From an uncultured Lachnospiraceae bacterium (GTDB lineage: Bacteria > Bacillota > Clostridia > Lachnospirales > Lachnospiraceae), in NCBI GenBank assembly GCA_910577115.1, contig CAJTMC010000002.1, positions 62,001 through 126,000 on the forward strand: a stretch of DNA of 64,000 nt, written 5' to 3'. Within the stretch, counting starts at the first letter, position 1. Each line of letters begins with the position of its first letter. Of this stretch, positions 63,115-64,000 are shown piece by piece. A model generated the notes under the pieces. It had not been told where the DNA came from. It worked only from the letters and a program-made list of their open reading frames with translations, and did no database searches. The position numbers were made by a program, and so were the translations under genes.

Positions 63115-63924
63115 TTATACCTTCGCCAGCACCTGCACTGCCTTATCCTTAATGATTGCCTCAAAGTGTTCCTCCATATACGCCTCGCTTGCCGACGCAA
63201 ACTTCTCGGGGCTTCCGTACTCGGAGAGCATGTTGCAAATCTTGTTGAACTCCTCAGGCGTGTGGTCTGACTGCCCAACCACAAGAACGTAATTCGATAG
63301 CTTCTCATTTTTATACAAAGAATTTCTGCCTGTATAGTGTCCGTCAAGCACATGTGCAAGCCTTGTCACCTGGTTTAAGCTGTCAAACGCATAAATCCGC
63401 GTAAGGTCGATGCCCTGCACAGCCTTCGCGGTGCTGTTGTCTTTGTTGGCATTGCCCTGCCTGCTGCCCTGTTTTCCCAAATCCGAGAGCGCATCCATTG
63501 TGTTTGCAATGGTATCTGCAATGGAACCGTCATGAATTTTCCGGAACAAATCAAGCACATCATCGGCGCCGTCGGAAATGCTCTGCAGCATTCCGGTGAG
63601 CGTGTCGTCGTACTCCTCGTCATCGTCGTCGGTGGCAGAGGGCGCAAACTTGGAAAAACGCGTGTCCAGTTCTTCAGGATCTTCAACCTTTGTAATCACA
63701 AGAACGATACATTCGGAATTGAGCGGAATCGCCTCTATCATAAGAGGAATATCGTCCGCGTCAAAACCAAATTCGTATGACGCCTGCTGCATCATGTCGC
63801 GGAAAAGGTTTTTCGCCTTCTCGGTTCCGTATGCAAGCTCGCTTATTTTTAATTCACGATCCGCTAAATCTGCTTTTGTCAGCGTGCAGCGGATCTGATG
63901 ATCATTTACCTTCTCAATCTTCAT
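63115..63924 (-). CDS. mecA: MecA adaptor protein for ClpC
   Basis: A 269-residue adaptor that delivers substrates to the ClpCP protease. The N-domain begins MKIEKVNDHQIRCTLTKADL and includes GFDADDIPLMIEAIPL. An acidic linker with DDDDEEYDD follows. The C-terminal ClpC-binding domain includes YAFDSLNQVTRLAHVL and YVLVVGQSDHTPEEF. The length is typical for Clostridia. ATG 63924 follows GGGGGAAA and is preferred to an ATG 23 codons earlier. The 76 bases beyond it to the window edge cannot be assigned. Confidence 0.92.
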   Translation of the reverse strand: MKIEKVNDHQIRCTLTKADLADRELKISELAYGTEKAKNLFRDMMQQASYEFGFDADDIPLMIEAIPLNSECIVLVITKVEDPEELDTRFSKFAPSATDDDDEEYDDTLTGMLQSISDGADDVLDLFRKIHDGSIADTIANTMDALSDLGKQGSRQGNANKDNSTAKAVQGIDLTRIYAFDSLNQVTRLAHVLDGHYTGRNSLYKNEKLSNYVLVVGQSDHTPEEFNKICNMLSEYGSPEKFASASEAYMEEHFEAIIKDKAVQVLAKV

Positions 63925-64000
63925 ATTTTTCCCCCATTCTTGCTCAGTATTTTTCCCTTCACTAAAACCAAGAATCCTGACGAATATCGTCATATCGACT

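Noticed and set aside
63925..64000. Possible end of another minus-strand gene at the window edge
   Set aside because: Too short to support; one frame ends in TAG, but nothing recognisable is encoded.

Overview
The window looks like chromosome of an anaerobic, pectin-using Clostridia, most likely a Lachnospiraceae member. The reasons are a PPi-type phosphofructokinase, a CUT1 sugar transporter without its own ATPase, a MecA adaptor, a DUF1858 protein, strong AGGAGG ribosome sites, and a 2908-residue secreted pectin enzyme of the kind found in gut pectin degraders. No rRNA, tRNA, phage, insertion sequence or CRISPR array was found.

Layout. 0-8.3 kb: end of a phosphofructokinase gene, a PD-(D/E)XK-like gene with a damaged start, then two permeases and two duplicated lipoprotein solute-binding proteins facing a divergent AraC regulator. 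8.4-10.7 kb: a secreted Ig-like protein. 10.9-31.3 kb: a surface polysaccharide locus, almost all on the minus strand. It has glycosyltransferases, two multi-spanning GT-C-like proteins, UDP-galactopyranose mutase, an LtaS-like transferase, a secreted protein with an ILEI/FAM3-like domain, a methyltransferase/coiled-coil/double-glycosyltransferase fusion, and a Wzt/Wzm ABC exporter. An AAA/PD-(D/E)XK gene interrupts it. 31.5-33.8 kb: manC and manA, plus strand. 33.8-41.0 kb: a phosphonate operon with PEP mutase fused to a cytidylyltransferase, phosphonopyruvate decarboxylase, an unassigned NAD-binding enzyme, a second nucleotidyltransferase, an SDR, a phosphoesterase and an alpha/beta hydrolase. 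41.2-42.1 kb: a small ORF preceded by a probable structured RNA. 42.1-53.4 kb: HD-GYP protein, lipoprotein, FKBP/trigger-factor-like foldase, an LRR/MoxR/VWA operon, flavin reductase, SGNH hydrolase, polysaccharide deacetylase and a MecA-like small protein. 53.5-62.3 kb: the giant pectin enzyme. 62.7-64 kb: DUF1858 protein and mecA.

How it fits together (inference). The central 30 kb probably makes, decorates and exports a surface glycan. GDP-mannose would come from ManC/ManA, UDP-galactofuranose from Glf, phosphoglycerol-type groups from the LtaS-like enzyme, and a CMP-activated phosphonate from the adjacent operon. The methyltransferase/coiled-coil fusion beside a Wzt with a C-terminal binding domain resembles chain-terminating, length-measuring export systems. 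The transporter operon and the giant esterase fit growth on plant cell-wall pectin. The stretch from about 18 to 29 kb looks clearly more AT-rich than its flanks, which suggests a separately acquired or diversified glycan cassette.
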